Of a DNA stretch of 32,347 nt, positions 1 through 8,846 are shown piece after piece. The stretch's first letter is position 1; each line of letters starts with the position of its first letter. Below the pieces are notes generated by a model. The model was not told where the DNA came from, made no database searches, and saw only the letters and a list, made by a program, of their open reading frames with translations. Where the stretch lies: contig CAJQMT010000043.1 in NCBI GenBank assembly GCA_905479475.1, positions 1 through 32,347 of the forward strand. The letters run 5' to 3'. The translations under genes and the position numbers were made by a program. This DNA is from an uncultured Flavobacteriaceae bacterium (lineage in GTDB: Bacteria; Bacteroidota; Bacteroidia; Flavobacteriales; Flavobacteriaceae).

Positions 1-723
1 ATTTTTTATAAATCGAAAGGGTTTGTAGGTTAATAATGATGTAAGTTGCCAAATAGGTCTAAATATTTCCCGAATTATTTTTTTAGAAATGTGCATTCTG
101 TTTTTTTGAATGGTGCTTCCCCCAATGTTTTTATCATTACTTGAAACATACTGCTTTTTTGCAACGTTAATTTTTACTTTGTGTTTGAATATATCCTGTA
201 TCATTACATCAATAGGTGAATAATAATGGTCTAAATTACTGTAAAGTTTTTTCGCAGCTTCTTTTCCAATGATTTGCCCTGTGGTTTGTAATGGGGGTAT
301 TACAAAGGTATTAGTGTATTCATTGTCATCGTAATTTAAAACACCTTTTCGCCCAGAAATATCAACAAAATCATCAAGAGAGAGTTCGTTTAATATATTT
401 TTTAAATCGGTAAAAAATTCTTTTGTCACTAAAGCGTCGTCTTCTAGTACTATGGCAAAATCTTCATCCTGTCGGGCTATTTTTTTCCAAATAGAAAAAT
501 AAGTTAAGGTTAGTCCAATTTCACCATCATTTGGCAAAGGATAGTGCGTAAGTAGATGATGTTTTTGTTTCGTTTTTTTTAATAATTCGTTGTCGAGCTC
601 TTTTCCATATATGCCAGGAAACCTTGTCAATGGAATATTTAATTCTTTGAATTGTTTTTCCATAAAGTTTTTACGGTCAGTACTTTTATCTAAATTGATG
701 TAGTATGCTTTGTATGATTTCAT
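1..723 (-). CDS. Glycosyltransferase family 25 (LPS biosynthesis type), 3' end outside window
   Basis: An open frame of 241 codons runs from an ATG at 723 to the left edge with no stop, so the gene is partial. It begins MKSYKAYYINLDKSTDRKNF, the usual opening of GT25 LPS glycosyltransferases (YINLD followed by an R close behind), and has the acidic VLEDDA motif near residues 91-96, where this family binds the metal-nucleotide sugar. A GQIIGKEAAKKL stretch further on matches the region after the catalytic core. No signal peptide is seen; the enzyme is expected to act in the cytoplasm on an envelope glycan precursor. Its ATG overlaps the TGA of the upstream fucosyltransferase (ATGA), so the two are probably translationally coupled. 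Sugar and acceptor cannot be told from sequence. Confidence 0.82.
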   Translation of the reverse strand, partial: MKSYKAYYINLDKSTDRKNFMEKQFKELNIPLTRFPGIYGKELDNELLKKTKQKHHLLTHYPLPNDGEIGLTLTYFSIWKKIARQDEDFAIVLEDDALVTKEFFTDLKNILNELSLDDFVDISGRKGVLNYDDNEYTNTFVIPPLQTTGQIIGKEAAKKLYSNLDHYYSPIDVMIQDIFKHKVKINVAKKQYVSSNDKNIGGSTIQKNRMHISKKIIREIFRPIWQLTSLLTYKPFRFIKN

Positions 724-1529
724 AGTTTGATCCAATTTTTGCAAGCAACCTCGTTTTCTTTTTCTACAAACCATTGTCTGGGCGATATAACAATTTTGTC
801 TTGGTTTTTATTGAGCCAAGAGGCCCACCAAGAAAAACTGCTATTAGCGATGATGTTGTTTTTACATAAACTCATCAAATACATGTCTTCATTTGGCGAA
901 CATTTATGGTCAACATAAATTGCGTTTTTAACAATTAAGTTTTTTTTAGTCCATAAAATATCATCTGAGAAAATATAAAATTGAATACTTTTTTGCTCTT
1001 TGTTAATTGTGGCAATAGCTTTTTTGTAGTAACCCAAACTGCATGTTCCATGGATGCTATTTGTTTTTTTATTACTTATATAATCGCCTCTTCTTACGTG
1101 TATGGAACAGCTATTTTGAGAGTTTGTAATTTGTTGTTCGTAAAATTTTGTAGATTCAGACTTGTCTTTGGTTATGGTAAATTGTTTTAAGAGTGTTTTT
1201 CGAATTTCTTTGAAATACTTTTCAGTCTGAAAATAACCTTTGAGATATGCATTTTTATCAATGTTATTTTTGTCAATGTTTTTGTCAAAGAATAAATTTT
1301 TTTCTTTGACTGTTTTTGGAATTCCAATTTTTGAAAGAAAAGTTGAAATTGAATTCGCTTCTTTTAAGTCTATATTGTATTTGTTTAAATGGTATCCCCC
1401 ATGAAGCTTGTAACATTTGATTTTGGATAAATCTAACCTTACCTTTTTACCTGACTTCTCTAAAGCTTTGGCATATGCGTATTGAAACATTTGATTTCCA
1501 ATCCCACCTATTATTCGTACAATTATCAT
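720..1529 (-). CDS. Alpha-1,2-fucosyltransferase, GT11 family
   Basis: The 269-residue protein has the GT11 hallmarks in order: the N-terminal GGIGNQMFQYAYA (8-20), HVRRGDY (144-150), which binds the GDP-sugar, and NSSFSWWASWLN (229-240). GT11 enzymes move L-fucose from GDP-fucose to a galactose 2-hydroxyl and commonly decorate O-antigen or capsule. The length is typical of bacterial members. The start is the ATG at 1529; an ATG five bases earlier is in another frame and stops at once. The gene ends inside the start codon of the GT25 gene, forming the visible edge of a surface polysaccharide cluster that continues left of the window. It is divergent from tsaC. The exact acceptor, and whether the sugar is fucose rather than another 6-deoxyhexose, are inferred. 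Confidence 0.9.
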   Translation of the reverse strand: MIIVRIIGGIGNQMFQYAYAKALEKSGKKVRLDLSKIKCYKLHGGYHLNKYNIDLKEANSISTFLSKIGIPKTVKEKNLFFDKNIDKNNIDKNAYLKGYFQTEKYFKEIRKTLLKQFTITKDKSESTKFYEQQITNSQNSCSIHVRRGDYISNKKTNSIHGTCSLGYYKKAIATINKEQKSIQFYIFSDDILWTKKNLIVKNAIYVDHKCSPNEDMYLMSLCKNNIIANSSFSWWASWLNKNQDKIVISPRQWFVEKENEVACKNWIKL

Positions 1530-1612
1530 TTCATCTTTATTTTGTTACTAAAGATGGGGTAGTACTTCGTAGCATAAATAGAAATACAATCTATATTTCT
1601 AACGAGGATTTA

Positions 1613-1620
1613 TACTTTTG
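1613..1620 (+). promoter_or_regulatory. Putative -7 box of the tsaC-cca promoter
   Basis: TACTTTTG fits the Bacteroidota -7 consensus TAnnTTTG and lies 82 bases before tsaC. No clear TTG -33 box is found at the usual spacing. An AT-rich inverted repeat, TAGAAATA at 1579-1586 and TATTTCTA at 1594-1601, sits just upstream. Confidence 0.4.
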
Positions 1621-1702
1621 AGTTCAAAATAGGAAACTCATGAGAAAGTTTAATCTTAACGAAAGATTTTATAGTTTCGTATAATCAAAAAAGATAAGGA
1701 GA

Positions 1703-2263
1703 ATGCAAAAAGAAATAAAAATTTCTTGTGAGTGTTTGCGAGAAGGGAGCGTTATACTATATCCAACAGATACGGTTTGGGGATTAGGATGTGATGCAAC
1801 TGATCCAAAAGCAGTGCAAAAAATCTATCAATTAAAAAATAGAGAAGAATCTAAAAGCCTTATTGTTCTGGTAGATTCTCTAGAAATGTTGCAAAACTAT
1901 GTAGGGAGTATTCCGGCTAAAATTTTCACGATTTTAAAAGAAAGTAATAAACCGACCACCATTATTTACAAGCACTCTACAGGATTGGCAAAAAATACGA
2001 TTGCTGCTGACAAGACTGTTGCCATTCGGATTCCAGAAGATGATTTTTGCAAAGATTTAATCAGAGAGTTTGGAAAGCCGATTGTTTCCACATCCGCGAA
2101 TAGGAGTGGAGCACCTACTCCGAAAACCTTTTCAGAAATAGCTCCTGCTATTTTGGATACCGTAGATTATATAGTAAATTTGCGGCAAGATGAAATTGCT
2201 TCAAAATCTTCCACCATTCTTCGCATAAATGAGAATGATGAAATTGAAGTTCTCAGAGAATAA
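1703..2263 (+). CDS. tsaC: L-threonylcarbamoyladenylate synthase (TsaC/Sua5/YrdC family)
   Basis: The enzyme makes threonylcarbamoyl-AMP from threonine, bicarbonate and ATP, the first step of the t6A37 modification of ANN-decoding tRNAs. The 186-residue protein is a stand-alone YrdC domain without the extra Sua5 C-terminal domain. It has PTDTVWGLGCDAT (21-33), the basic KNR triad (45-47) with a following KSL, and VSTSANRSGAPTP (128-140), all part of the conserved nucleotide and threonine pocket. An AGGAGA stretch six bases before the ATG is one of the few good ribosome binding sites here. The stop is three bases before the cca ATG, so both tRNA maturation genes are almost certainly cotranscribed. 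Cytoplasmic. Confidence 0.92.
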   Translation: MQKEIKISCECLREGSVILYPTDTVWGLGCDATDPKAVQKIYQLKNREESKSLIVLVDSLEMLQNYVGSIPAKIFTILKESNKPTTIIYKHSTGLAKNTIAADKTVAIRIPEDDFCKDLIREFGKPIVSTSANRSGAPTPKTFSEIAPAILDTVDYIVNLRQDEIASKSSTILRINENDEIEVLRE

Positions 2264-2266
2264 CCT

Positions 2267-3691
2267 ATGCAGGAACACTATTACAAAGAGGCATTGACTG
2301 CCGAAATATTTTCAATTATTTCCAAAGCCGCCGAAAGCATGCAAGTAAAAACCTATGTTATTGGAGGTTATGTACGCGATTTTATACTCGAAAGAGGCGA
2401 AGTAAAAGACATCGATGTTGTTGCTGTAGGAAGTGGGATCGAGTTGGCGAAGGAGGTCGCTAATTTATTGCCGAACAAACCAAAAGTTCAGGTGTTTAAA
2501 ACCTACGGAACTGCCATGCTTCGTTTCAATGATGTCGAAATTGAGTTTGTGGGAGCTCGAAAAGAATCTTATTCCGAAAAATCTAGGAATCCTGAGGTAT
2601 GTGAAGGAACTTTAGAAGAAGATCAAAATAGGAGGGATTTTACCATCAATGCATTGGCTTTGAGTTTGAATAAAGAAGATTTTGGTTTGTTGTTGGATCC
2701 TTTTGGAGGCATTTCGGATATGGAATCAAAAATTTTGAAAACACCCTTAGATCCAGATGTCACCTATTCGGACGATCCTTTGCGCATGATGCGAGCGATT
2801 CGGTTTGCGACGCAATTGAATTTCACTATTGAAAAAGAATCAATGGATGCTATTGCAAAAAATGTTGAAAGAATTGAGATCATTACCAAAGAAAGAATGA
2901 TGGACGAGTTGCATAAAATAATGTGCTCTAAAACACCTTCAATTGGTTTTTTGTTGTTAGAAAAAACAGGATTGTTGCATCGTATTTTGCCAGAGTTGAC
3001 AGATTTGAAAGGTATTGATGAACAAGAAGGACAAAAGCACAAGGACAATTTTTACCATACCTTAGAAGTAGTTGACAATATTTCACAACATACACAAGAT
3101 TTGTGGTTGCGATGGGCGGCCCTGTTGCACGATATTGGAAAAGCGCCGACAAAAAAGTTTCATAAAAAGATCGGTTGGACTTTTCATGCGCATGAATTTG
3201 TGGGGTCTAAAATGGTGTTTAAATTGTTCAAGAGGTTGAAAATGCCCTTGAATCAGAAAATGAAATTTGTGCAAAAATTAGTGCTTTTGAGTTCTCGACC
3301 CATTGTGCTTGCCTCCGATGTAACAGATTCAGCGGTACGTCGATTGATATTTGATACAGGAGAAGATTTGGATAGTTTGATGACTTTGTGTGAAGCCGAT
3401 ATCACAACAAAAAATCCTGTTAAATTTAAAAAGTACCATCAAAATTTTAAAATTGTTCGGGACAAAATAAAAGAGGTTGAAGAAAGAGACCATGTTCGAA
3501 ATTTTGAACCTCCTATTTCTGGAGAATTGATCATGAAAACCTTCAATTTAAAACCTTGCCGAGAAATCGGACAAATAAAAGAAGTCATCAAAGAAGCGAT
3601 CCTAGATGGAGACATTCCAAATGAGTACGAGCCAGCTTACAAATTGATGCTATCTCATGGAACGAAACTAGGTTTGAAAGCTTCTAATTGA
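2267..3691 (+). CDS. cca: CCA-adding tRNA nucleotidyltransferase with HD domain
   Basis: The protein (474 residues) belongs to the class II polynucleotide polymerase/CCA transferase family, which adds or repairs the 3' CCA of tRNA. GGYVRD (33-38) and DID (48-50) form the nucleotidyltransferase active site, the EEDQNRRDFTINAL block is at 117-130, and an arginine-rich base-recognition region is near 170-182. An HD domain follows with LLHDIGKAP near 286-293, as in bacterial CCA/HD fusions whose HD part can carry phosphohydrolase activity. The tRNA-Asp gene in this window has no encoded CCA, consistent with an essential role. A poly(A) polymerase (PcnB) role is the alternative, but these motifs with the HD domain favour Cca. 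It converges on the ABC exporter gene. Confidence 0.9.
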   Translation: MQEHYYKEALTAEIFSIISKAAESMQVKTYVIGGYVRDFILERGEVKDIDVVAVGSGIELAKEVANLLPNKPKVQVFKTYGTAMLRFNDVEIEFVGARKESYSEKSRNPEVCEGTLEEDQNRRDFTINALALSLNKEDFGLLLDPFGGISDMESKILKTPLDPDVTYSDDPLRMMRAIRFATQLNFTIEKESMDAIAKNVERIEIITKERMMDELHKIMCSKTPSIGFLLLEKTGLLHRILPELTDLKGIDEQEGQKHKDNFYHTLEVVDNISQHTQDLWLRWAALLHDIGKAPTKKFHKKIGWTFHAHEFVGSKMVFKLFKRLKMPLNQKMKFVQKLVLLSSRPIVLASDVTDSAVRRLIFDTGEDLDSLMTLCEADITTKNPVKFKKYHQNFKIVRDKIKEVEERDHVRNFEPPISGELIMKTFNLKPCREIGQIKEVIKEAILDGDIPNEYEPAYKLMLSHGTKLGLKASN

Positions 3692-3698
3692 TATTTCT

Positions 3699-3717
3699 AA
3701 GCCTTGTTATAAGGCTT
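3699..3717. terminator. Short hairpin in the 15-base gap between convergent genes
   Basis: AAGCCTT and AAGGCTT form a 7-bp perfect stem around the loop GTTAT. The stop codon of the minus-strand ABC gene (3707-3709) lies in the loop. There is no T-tract on either side, so it is at best a weak terminator. Confidence 0.35.
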
Positions 3718-5533
3718 GCATATTCACCAAGTTGTAATAAGTTCCTTTTTTTGCAATCAATTCCTCGTGTGTTCCCTGTTCTGAAATCTCACCTTTGTGC
3801 AAGACCACTATAGTATCTGCTTTTTGAATTGTAGATAGTCTATGAGCAATGACCATAGAAGTTCTGTTTTCCATCATTTTTTCCAAAGCATTTTGCACCA
3901 ATTGTTCTGATTCGGTATCCAATGCAGATGTTGCTTCATCTAATATCATGATGGGTGGATTTTTCAATACAGCTCGAGCAATACTTAAGCGTTGTTTTTG
4001 TCCACCGGACAAACGATTTCCATTGTCTCCAATGTTGGTATTGTATTCCTCAGGTAAATCCTCTATAAAAGCATGCGCATTGGCAATTTTAGCTGCAGAA
4101 AAAATGGCATCTGTCGTGCTTTTTTCAACCCCAAGAGCGAGATTTTCATGCACCGTAGCGTTGAATAAAATGGAGTCTTGTGTTACGATTCCCATCAAAG
4201 AACGCAGTGCTTTTTTAGAAAAATCTTTGATGTTGATTCCGTCGATGGCAATAGTGCCTTCATTTACGTCATAGAAACGAGTGATCAAATTCGCCAATGT
4301 TGACTTACCACTTCCTGACTGCCCTACCAGTGCAACTGTTTTTCCTTTTGGGATGGTCAAAGAGAAATTTTTCAAGACATATTCGTCTTGGTATTTGAAA
4401 GAAATATTCTTGAAAACAATTTCATTTTCGAAGTTGTGATTTTCAACTGGGTTTTCAGTTTCTTTGATATTGTTTTCAGTGTGCAAAATTTTCAAAATTC
4501 TTTGTGCAGAAGCATCTCCTTTTTGAATTTTAGATACGGCATTTGAAATGGCTTTGGCAGGATTCAAAACAGAATAGAACAAACCAATATAAGTAAAAAA
4601 TGAAGGAGCGTCTAAATGGCTGTTGTTGGAAAGCACCAATTTTCCACCAAACCATAAAATGGAAATAATTGTCAAAGCGCCTAAAAATTCACTTGTTGGC
4701 GAGGCAGCATATTGTCGTTGATTTACGTTTGTCATCAATCGGGAAAATAAATGCGTAGAATTGTTGAATTTTCTTTCCATTTTCTCTTCCGCATTGAATC
4801 CTTTTATCACCCGAAGACCCGTAAGTGTTTCTTCTATAAAAGAGAGAAAACGCCCACTTTCTTCTTGGGCTTTCATAGATTTCGATTTTAATTTTTTTCC
4901 AATCGCAGAGATAAAAAAACCGGAGACAGGCAACATGATAAAAACAAACAAGGTCAACTGAGCGCTCATTGAAAACATCATGATTAGGGTGATGAGAATG
5001 GTCAAGGGTTCTCTAATAACCGTTTCAAGAGACGATAAAAAAGATACTTGCACAGCTTCCACATCCGCAGTCATTCTTGAGATAATGTCTCCTTTTCTCT
5101 TTTGCGAAAAATAAGAGATAGGCAATCGAACAATTTTTTCATACAATTGATTTCGGAGATCCCGCACAATCCCGTTTGTTAAAAAAGCGAGTTCATAGGA
5201 AGCTAGAAAACGAAATAAATTTTTAAAGAAAAATAAAATTGCACAAACGATGCAAATAATTCCCAGCGCAGCCAAAACACCTTTTTCTTCTATGTAATGG
5301 GTGATTTCGAAATAAAAGCTGTTTTTTAAATAATCGAAACTATTGGATAAACCACTGTAAATAGGTTTTTCGTACACTTTGGTGTCTGTCTTGAACAAGA
5401 TGGACAACACTGGTAAAAAAGACAATACGGTCAAGATATTGAATACCGCGTATAAAATATTGAACAATGTATTCAACCAAGCGTAGCGCACATAGGGTTT
5501 TGCAAAGAGTAAGATTTTTCTAAAGTGATTCAT
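3707..5533 (-). CDS. MsbA-like ABC exporter, fused permease and ATPase
   Basis: This 608-residue half-transporter has an N-terminal transmembrane region (about residues 15-335, with hydrophobic helices near 22-48, 86-108, 175-212 and 285-300) followed by one nucleotide-binding domain. Walker A GQSGSGKST is at 404-412, LSGGQKQR at 508-515 and Walker B MILDEATSALD at 529-539, with the switch histidine in the following AHRLST. Such proteins dimerise in the inner membrane; the MsbA group flips lipid A core or other lipid-linked substrates. The gene ends a tight operon-like run, starting only seven bases after the phosphohexomutase stop. With a GT2 lipid-sugar enzyme in the same run, an envelope lipid or glycolipid substrate is a reasonable inference, though drug export cannot be excluded. 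Confidence 0.9.
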   Translation of the reverse strand: MNHFRKILLFAKPYVRYAWLNTLFNILYAVFNILTVLSFLPVLSILFKTDTKVYEKPIYSGLSNSFDYLKNSFYFEITHYIEEKGVLAALGIICIVCAILFFFKNLFRFLASYELAFLTNGIVRDLRNQLYEKIVRLPISYFSQKRKGDIISRMTADVEAVQVSFLSSLETVIREPLTILITLIMMFSMSAQLTLFVFIMLPVSGFFISAIGKKLKSKSMKAQEESGRFLSFIEETLTGLRVIKGFNAEEKMERKFNNSTHLFSRLMTNVNQRQYAASPTSEFLGALTIISILWFGGKLVLSNNSHLDAPSFFTYIGLFYSVLNPAKAISNAVSKIQKGDASAQRILKILHTENNIKETENPVENHNFENEIVFKNISFKYQDEYVLKNFSLTIPKGKTVALVGQSGSGKSTLANLITRFYDVNEGTIAIDGINIKDFSKKALRSLMGIVTQDSILFNATVHENLALGVEKSTTDAIFSAAKIANAHAFIEDLPEEYNTNIGDNGNRLSGGQKQRLSIARAVLKNPPIMILDEATSALDTESEQLVQNALEKMMENRTSMVIAHRLSTIQKADTIVVLHKGEISEQGTHEELIAKKGTYYNLVNMQAL

Positions 5534-5540
5534 CTGTTGC

Positions 5541-7256
5541 CTATAAAGATAGTTCTTTGATAATTCGTTCTATTTTTCGATCCAAAATATTTTCGGTTGC
5601 TGCGGCGTTTTCGATTTTGTCTAGCGGTGTGTTTGTGCTAAAATAGAATTTTATTTTAGGTTCCGTTCCACTTGGTCTTGCTGCAATTCTAGTTCCGTTT
5701 TCTGTAAGGAAAATCAATACGTTTGATTTTGGTAAATTAATTGCTGTCTCTTCTCCTGTTAATAAATTTTTTCGAACAGAACTTTCATAGTCAAAAGCAT
5801 ATTTTACTTTTTCTCCATCAATCTCAGTCATTGGTGATGTTCTCAAATCGATCATCATTTGTTTGATTTGAGCGGCGCCGTCCATTCCCTTTTTTGTGAT
5901 GGAGATGAGGTGCTCTTTATAGAAGCCATGTTCGGTGTATAATTTCAACAATTCTTCATAGAAAGAACTCCCTTGAGATTTTGCATAAGTTGCAATTTCA
6001 CAGGCGAGTAATGAAGCAGTAATGGCATCTTTGTCTCTTACAAAATCACCCACCATGTATCCAAAACTTTCTTCACCGCCACCGATGAATTCTAATTCAG
6101 GATAATCGACGATCATTTTTGCAATCCATTTAAAACCAGTCAAGCAAATTTTTGAATCTACACCATAACTATGGGCAATTTTGGAAACCATTTCAGTAGA
6201 TACGATGGTCGTTCCTACAAATTGATTTCCGTTCAATTGTTCTTCTTTCTTCCACTTTTTAATAAGGAAATCAGTCATGACAACCATGGTTTGGTTTCCA
6301 TTCAACAATTGTATGTGTCCATTCAAATCACGCACCGCAATTCCCAATCGATCGCTGTCTGGATCTGTTCCGATGACAATATCGGCTTGTACTTTTTCGG
6401 CCAGTTCTGTAGCCATTTTTAAAGCAGCTGGTTCTTCTGGGTTGGGAGAGGAAACAGTCGGGAAATCGCCGTTAGGCTTTCTTTGTTCCTCGACAATATG
6501 CACGTTTTTATAGCCTGCTTTTTCAAGTGTTTGCGGCATGGCTGTAATGGATGTTCCATGCAAGGAGGTGAATACAATTGTCAAATCATCTCGAGTGCTC
6601 AATGCCAAACTTCCGCTCGCTACACTAGCATCGGTAAAGGCATCGTCTACTTTTTCTCCAATGTATTCTAACAAATCAGGGTTTGCATTGAATTTTATTT
6701 CCTCAAAGTCGAGTTGATTTACTTCGGCAATAATTCCACCATCGTGTGGAGGGGCAATTTGACCACCATCTTTCCAATACACTTTGTATCCATTGTACTC
6801 TGGTGGATTGTGAGAAGCGGTCAACACAATTCCAGCATCGCAATCCAAATGTTTTACAGCAAATGAAAGTTCTGGAGTGGTACGCAACGCTTCAAAAAGA
6901 TATACTTTGATTCCGTTTGCAGTGAGCACATCTGCAACGAGTTTTGATAAGGTGTCACTGTTGTGTCTGCAGTCGTATGCAATGACAACTTTGCATTGTT
7001 TTCCAGAAAAATTTGAGATTAAATAATTGGAAAGACCTTGGGTCGCTTTTCCGAGGGTATATTTGTTAATTCTATTGGTTCCAGCACCCATGAGTCCTCT
7101 CATTCCTCCTGTGCCAAATTCCATATTTTTATAGAAACTGTCTGCGAGAACTTCAGGATTGTTTGCGATCAATTCTTGCACTTCTTTTTGAGTGTTGGTA
7201 TCAAAAGTATCGCTTAACCATTGCTTTGCAGTATCTAAAATAATCTCTTTGTTCAT
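5541..7256 (-). CDS. Phosphoglucomutase/phosphomannomutase family phosphohexomutase
   Basis: The enzyme interconverts hexose 1- and 6-phosphates and feeds nucleotide sugar synthesis. From the ATG at 7256 the protein has 571 residues. It carries the phosphoserine loop TASHNPPEYNG (serine near 148), the metal loop GTDPDSDR, the sugar-binding GGEESFGYMVGDF and the C-terminal phosphate-binding RPSGTEPKIKF, all four signatures of the alpha-D-phosphohexomutase superfamily. Length and the TGGMRG motif near the N terminus fit the PGM2/PgcA-like subgroup found in Bacteroidota. The frame stays open upstream to 7328, but that extension reads through a TATTTTTG promoter box and is basic and unlike the family, so the MNKEIIL start is preferred. 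The neighbours are a lipid-sugar GT2 and an exporter. Confidence 0.9.
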   Translation of the reverse strand: MNKEIILDTAKQWLSDTFDTNTQKEVQELIANNPEVLADSFYKNMEFGTGGMRGLMGAGTNRINKYTLGKATQGLSNYLISNFSGKQCKVVIAYDCRHNSDTLSKLVADVLTANGIKVYLFEALRTTPELSFAVKHLDCDAGIVLTASHNPPEYNGYKVYWKDGGQIAPPHDGGIIAEVNQLDFEEIKFNANPDLLEYIGEKVDDAFTDASVASGSLALSTRDDLTIVFTSLHGTSITAMPQTLEKAGYKNVHIVEEQRKPNGDFPTVSSPNPEEPAALKMATELAEKVQADIVIGTDPDSDRLGIAVRDLNGHIQLLNGNQTMVVMTDFLIKKWKKEEQLNGNQFVGTTIVSTEMVSKIAHSYGVDSKICLTGFKWIAKMIVDYPELEFIGGGEESFGYMVGDFVRDKDAITASLLACEIATYAKSQGSSFYEELLKLYTEHGFYKEHLISITKKGMDGAAQIKQMMIDLRTSPMTEIDGEKVKYAFDYESSVRKNLLTGEETAINLPKSNVLIFLTENGTRIAARPSGTEPKIKFYFSTNTPLDKIENAAATENILDRKIERIIKELSL

Positions 7257-7275
7257 TCGTTCTTTAAATTTTTTA

Positions 7276-7283
7276 CAAAAATA
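7276..7283 (-). promoter_or_regulatory. Putative internal -7 box before the phosphohexomutase
   Basis: On the minus strand the sequence reads TATTTTTG, matching TAnnTTTG, 19 bases before the preferred ATG at 7256. No TTG lies at the usual upstream distance. It suggests the mutase and exporter can be expressed apart from the GT2 gene. Confidence 0.4.
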
Positions 7284-7335
7284 AGTTATTCGAAAGGATT
7301 TTGAAATGAATCTTATCGATTTCGCCAAAAGTATT

Positions 7336-8289
7336 TCAAAGCTCCTCGAGTACAGTGTAGTTTGGGGAATTGTTTTTACTTCTTAAAATAAGTTCCCCAA
7401 TAAAACCCGCTAAAAACAGCTGGGTTCCTAAAATCATTGTCGTCAATGAAATGTAAAAAAGTGGGCTATCGGTTACCAAGGGTGCTGGACGATGGTAATA
7501 GTGTAAGCTCAAAAGTTTTAAGAGTCCTATTGAAAAGGCAGCGAGAAATCCAATAGCGAACATGCAAGTTCCCAAAAGGCCAAACAAGTGCATGGGTCTT
7601 TTTCCAAATTTACTTACAAACCAGATCGTAATGAGGTCAAGGAAGCCATTTACAAAACGTTCCATTCCAAATTTGGTAAGTCCGTATTTTCTGGCTTGGT
7701 GTTTGACAATTTTTTCACCAATATTTGTAAACCCTGCATTTTTAGCCAAAACAGGGATGTAACGATGCATTTCTCCACGAACATTGATGTTTTTTACAAC
7801 TTTCAAGCGGTAGGCTTTCAAACCACAATTGAAATCGTTCAATGAAATTCCAGAGGTTTTACGGGCTGCCCAATTGAATAATTTTGAAGGAATGTTTTTT
7901 CGAATTTTAGAATCGTATCGTTTCTTTTTCCAACCACTAACCAAATCATACCCATCTTTAACGATCATTTCGTACAATGAAGGAATTTCATCAGGACTGT
8001 CCTGTAAGTCGGCGTCCATGGTAATGACAACTTCACCCTGCGCTTTTTTAAATCCCGCATTCAGTGCTTGAGACTTTCCAAAATTAGCAGCGAATTTCAA
8101 GGCTTTCACAGCGGAATCTTGAGAAGTTAATTTTTCTATAAGATTCCAAGAGTTGTCCGTACTCCCATCGTCTATAAAAATAATTTCATACGAAAAATCA
8201 TGCGAAGTCATTACTTTTGAAATCCATTGGTGGAGTTCTTGCAAGGACTCCTCCTCATTGAGCAAAGGAATTACTAGGGAGATATTCAT
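7336..8289 (-). CDS. GT2 glycosyltransferase, polyprenyl-phosphate sugar transferase type (DPM1/GtrB-like)
   Basis: The N-terminal GT-A domain starts MNISLVIPLLNEEES, has FIDDGSTDNSW about 40 residues later and the metal-binding MDADLQDSPDE near residues 91-101. The C-terminal part has two strong transmembrane helices (about 228-258 and 277-305). This is the layout of dolichol- or undecaprenyl-phosphate mannosyl/glucosyltransferases of the DPM1/GtrB/ArnC group, which load a sugar onto the lipid carrier at the cytoplasmic face. The frame opens earlier (TTG at 8304, ATG at 8301), but family members normally begin at the MNIS-like methionine; none of these starts has a clear ribosome binding site. 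The upstream DUF4199 gene ends about 20 bases away, suggesting cotranscription. Sugar identity is unknown. Confidence 0.87.
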   Translation of the reverse strand: MNISLVIPLLNEEESLQELHQWISKVMTSHDFSYEIIFIDDGSTDNSWNLIEKLTSQDSAVKALKFAANFGKSQALNAGFKKAQGEVVITMDADLQDSPDEIPSLYEMIVKDGYDLVSGWKKKRYDSKIRKNIPSKLFNWAARKTSGISLNDFNCGLKAYRLKVVKNINVRGEMHRYIPVLAKNAGFTNIGEKIVKHQARKYGLTKFGMERFVNGFLDLITIWFVSKFGKRPMHLFGLLGTCMFAIGFLAAFSIGLLKLLSLHYYHRPAPLVTDSPLFYISLTTMILGTQLFLAGFIGELILRSKNNSPNYTVLEEL

Positions 8290-8307
8290 TTGGAGAGGCA
8301 TCAAGAA

Positions 8308-8823
8308 TTAGTTTTTAGCTTCTTCCTTTATAATAGCTCCTGTAATGGCGGAGATGACAAAGCCAATAAGAATACTGATGATGAGTACAGTGGCAAACAT
8401 AAAATAAATCCCCCAATTGTTGACCATTTTCATAGATACATCTATTTGTTCTTCCGACATCCCTCTGTTGAGCATTTTTCCTTCTTCAATGGCCCACAGC
8501 TTTGATAAAAAATCAGGATCGATAAAGTTCATGAAAACCAATAAATAGAGAATATAAATGATTGCGCTGAATAAAGAAATTCCGATGCCGGTTTTGACAG
8601 ATTGTCCAAAAGAAATGGCCCCAAGATTGGCTGTTTTAAAAGCCTTGAGTCCTTGTGCAATGATTCCAACAGTAATTAGGGTACTTATAATTGAATAACT
8701 CCAATGAGGACTGAAGTGTTGGCCCATTGAAAACTGCACCAATTGAAGTAATATAGAGAAACCTGCTAGGGTAATTCCATAGTTTAAAACGATCGATTTG
8801 GTGTCTGTTGTTTGATTTTCCAT
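8308..8823 (-). CDS. DUF4199 family integral membrane protein
   Basis: The 171-residue protein has four predicted transmembrane helices: about 13-32, 40-58, 78-102 and 136-163. The loop between helices 3 and 4 holds the EEGKMLNRGMSEEQIDVSMK stretch, and residues around FGQSVKTG resemble the DUF4199 family, widespread in Bacteroidota and without known function. It is the first gene of the minus-strand run DUF4199-GT2-phosphohexomutase-ABC exporter, and a good promoter lies just upstream. In this lineage DUF4199 genes often sit beside a GT2 lipid-sugar transferase, so an auxiliary envelope role is a fair guess, but nothing in the sequence shows a catalytic site. Confidence 0.8.
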   Translation of the reverse strand: MENQTTDTKSIVLNYGITLAGFSILLQLVQFSMGQHFSPHWSYSIISTLITVGIIAQGLKAFKTANLGAISFGQSVKTGIGISLFSAIIYILYLLVFMNFIDPDFLSKLWAIEEGKMLNRGMSEEQIDVSMKMVNNWGIYFMFATVLIISILIGFVISAITGAIIKEEAKN

Positions 8824-8846
8824 AATAGCATGTTATTTTTGTAACA

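Noticed and set aside
1579-1601. Inverted repeat TAGAAATA/TATTTCTA between the divergent fucosyltransferase and tsaC genes
   Set aside because: It is AT-rich and short; such dyads are common by chance at this base composition, so I do not call it an operator.
3849-4274. Plus-strand frame of 141 codons opposite the ABC transporter ATPase domain
   Set aside because: The opposite strand encodes intact Walker A, signature and Walker B motifs; this is its shadow.
7257-7328. N-terminal extension of the phosphohexomutase
   Set aside because: It contains the TATTTTTG promoter box and does not look like the family; the ATG at 7256 is favoured.
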